The position numbers and the translations under genes are program-made. A stretch of 6,074 bases of DNA from contig JAITPZ010000271.1 of the NCBI GenBank assembly GCA_031289165.1, positions 1 through 6,074 on the forward strand, given 5' to 3'. This stretch comes from Synergistaceae bacterium (GTDB lineage Bacteria; Synergistota; Synergistia; Synergistales; Aminobacteriaceae). A model generated the notes under the pieces. The model saw nothing but the letters and a program-made list of their open reading frames with translations. It was not told the DNA's origin and did no database searches. Positions 4,972-6,074 of the stretch are shown in pieces; position 1 is the stretch's first letter, and every line of letters starts with the position of its first letter.

Positions 4972-4977
4972 TATAAT
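4972..4977 (+). promoter_or_regulatory. Candidate -10 of an independent sbcC promoter
   Basis: A consensus TATAAT sits in an AT-rich stretch (4955-4985) inside the 123-nt sbcD-sbcC gap. The best -35-like hexamer, TCGTCA (4952-4957), gives only a 14-bp spacer, so this rests on the -10 alone. No terminator is visible between sbcD and this site, so readthrough is also expected. Confidence 0.4.
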
Positions 4978-5012
4978 ATATAACGATTCAAGGGGTTCGA
5001 GAGACAGAATCC

Positions 5013-5018
5013 GGGGAG
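5013..5018 (+). promoter_or_regulatory. Ribosome binding site deciding the sbcC start
   Basis: GGGGAG is eight bases before the ATG at 5027 but only two before the in-frame ATG at 5021. The spacing and the protein start (MRILQIRFKNLNSL, like E. coli MKILSLRLKNLNSL) both favour 5027. Confidence 0.7.
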
Positions 5019-5026
5019 ACATGGAG

Positions 5027-6074
5027 ATGCGCATACTTCAAATCAGGTTTAAAAATCTCAACTCCCTCCAGGGAGAGTGGAAGATCGATTTCACGGCTCC
5101 GGCCTACGCGTCCGAGGGCATCTTTGCCATTACCGGCCCGACGGGGGCCGGGAAGACGACGATACTGGACGCGATATGCCTCGCTCTGTACGGGCGAACG
5201 CCGCGGCTCAGGGACATCACGCAGAGCACCAACGAAATCATGTCCCGTCAGACCGGAGAGTGCTTCGCGGAGGTTCTCTTCGAGGCGGGGCCAACGGGCG
5301 CGCCGGGGAGATACTGCGTGTACTGGGGCCAGCATCGGGCGCGTAAAAAATCGGACGGGCCGCTGCAGGCTCCAAGGCACGAGATTGCCGACGCCGGAAC
5401 GGGGCAGGTTCTGGAGACGCGACAGCGCGACGTCGCCGAAAAAATCGAAGAGGTGACGGGGCTGACGTTCGATCGTTTCGTGCGTTCGATGCTGCTCGCT
5501 CAGGGCGCCTTCGCCACGTTTCTGCAGAGTGGCCCCAACGAGCGCTCTCCCGTGCTGGAGCAGATCACCGGCACGGAAATTTACAGCCGAATCTCCATGC
5601 AGGCCCACGAGGTCCGCAACGCGAAGCGCGCAAAGCTGAACGCGCTCGAAGCGGGGCTGTCCGGGTTGAAGGGGCCGGGACCGGAGGAGAAGGAAGAACT
5701 CGAGACGCAGTTGGCCGTCCAGGCGCAGGAGGAATCCGAGCTGGAACAGGATATCGGACAGTGCGCCCGCGCAATGGAGTGGCTGGAGAGCATGGAGGCT
5801 CTTCAGAAGGAATTGGATATGCTGGAGGATCAAAATCAGGATCTGACGCGACGCCAGGAGGGTTTCGACCCGGAACTCCAGCGGTTGGAGCGCGCCCGGC
5901 GGGCGCTGGAGTTTGGCAGTTCCCACGCGGCCCTCGTGGTACTGCGGAGGGAACAGGAAGCGGAGAAGCAGACCCTTCTGAGCTGCCAGGCGAAACTGCC
6001 CGAGCTCGAAGCGGATGTCCGTCGCGCCGAGGAGGCGCTGCAGCTCGCGTCCTCCGCTCTGGCGGAAAAGCAGA
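5027..6074 (+). CDS. sbcC: SbcC, Rad50-like ATPase subunit of SbcCD (N-terminal part)
   Basis: About 349 residues are present; the gene runs off the right edge, and complete SbcC proteins of this type have around 1000. The frame is open without interruption from 5027. The N-terminal half-ATPase is clear: MRILQIRFKNLNSLQGEWKI, Walker A GPTGAGKTT (37-45), then LDAICLALYGRTPRL, and the Q-loop region RSMLLAQGAFATFL (153-166) followed by LEQITGTEIY (177-186). From about residue 195 the sequence becomes a charged heptad-like coiled coil, the start of the long arm that carries the zinc hook. Walker B and the signature motif would lie in the missing C-terminal half. It resembles E. coli SbcC closely along the whole ATPase lobe. 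It loads and positions DNA for SbcD, using ATP. An in-frame ATG at 5021 is possible but poorly spaced. Confidence 0.96.
   Translation, partial: MRILQIRFKNLNSLQGEWKIDFTAPAYASEGIFAITGPTGAGKTTILDAICLALYGRTPRLRDITQSTNEIMSRQTGECFAEVLFEAGPTGAPGRYCVYWGQHRARKKSDGPLQAPRHEIADAGTGQVLETRQRDVAEKIEEVTGLTFDRFVRSMLLAQGAFATFLQSGPNERSPVLEQITGTEIYSRISMQAHEVRNAKRAKLNALEAGLSGLKGPGPEEKEELETQLAVQAQEESELEQDIGQCARAMEWLESMEALQKELDMLEDQNQDLTRRQEGFDPELQRLERARRALEFGSSHAALVVLRREQEAEKQTLLSCQAKLPELEADVRRAEEALQLASSALAEKQ

Noticed and set aside
4988..5926. 312-codon minus-strand ORF opposite sbcC
   Set aside because: Antisense to the intact SbcC ATPase lobe, with Leu/Arg/Gln-rich translation and no domain.
1..6074. CRISPR array, insertion sequence, tRNA or rRNA, phage or defence cassette
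   Set aside because: No regularly spaced repeats, transposase-like protein, cloverleaf or rRNA-like sequence was seen. All sizeable genes are recognisable housekeeping families apart from the exported flavoprotein, which is also a known fold.

Overview
The window is an ordinary-looking chromosomal housekeeping segment of a GC-rich bacterium with a two-membrane or at least inner-membrane quality-control repertoire (HflK/HflC). It also carries an E. coli-type SbcCD nuclease and a four-cysteine (zinc-type) ribosomal protein L28. This combination, with frequent GTG starts and strong AGGAGG-type ribosome binding sites, would fit a phylum such as Synergistota or a deltaproteobacterial lineage. That assignment is inference from gene content and general sequence feel, not a match I can demonstrate. 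No transposase, phage gene, CRISPR array, tRNA or rRNA is visible.

Layout. Positions 1-56 (minus) hold the first 18 codons of a small protein that looks like exonuclease VII small subunit (xseB). A divergent intergenic region (57-223) follows, with an extended -10 promoter nested in an inverted repeat and a leader hairpin. It drives rpmB (224-424, plus), which ends in a textbook bidirectional terminator (426-458). On the minus strand, read from right to left, lies a compact cluster: hflK (3409-2354), hflC (2352-1483, 1 nt after hflK) and acyP (1455-1177, 27 nt after hflC). After a 134-nt gap rich in competing hairpins comes a predicted exported FMN-binding split-barrel protein (1042-509), which shares the bidirectional terminator with rpmB. 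A 258-bp divergent region (3410-3667) separates hflK from the plus-strand pair sbcD (3668-4903) and sbcC (5027 to beyond the window end). sbcC appears to have its own -10 box in the 123-nt gap after sbcD.

Functionally, HflK and HflC form the membrane SPFH assembly that surrounds and modulates the FtsH protease. AcyP is a small acyl-phosphate hydrolase placed as their third gene. SbcC and SbcD form the Mre11/Rad50-type complex that processes DNA hairpins and blocked double-strand ends. XseB would belong to another single-strand DNA nuclease. I found no clear new multi-gene system. The points most worth a second look are the signal peptide with an RR motif on a cofactor-binding flavoprotein, the operator-like inverted repeat around the rpmB -10, the switch-like hairpins at 1084-1158, and the 13-mer shared by two intergenic regions.
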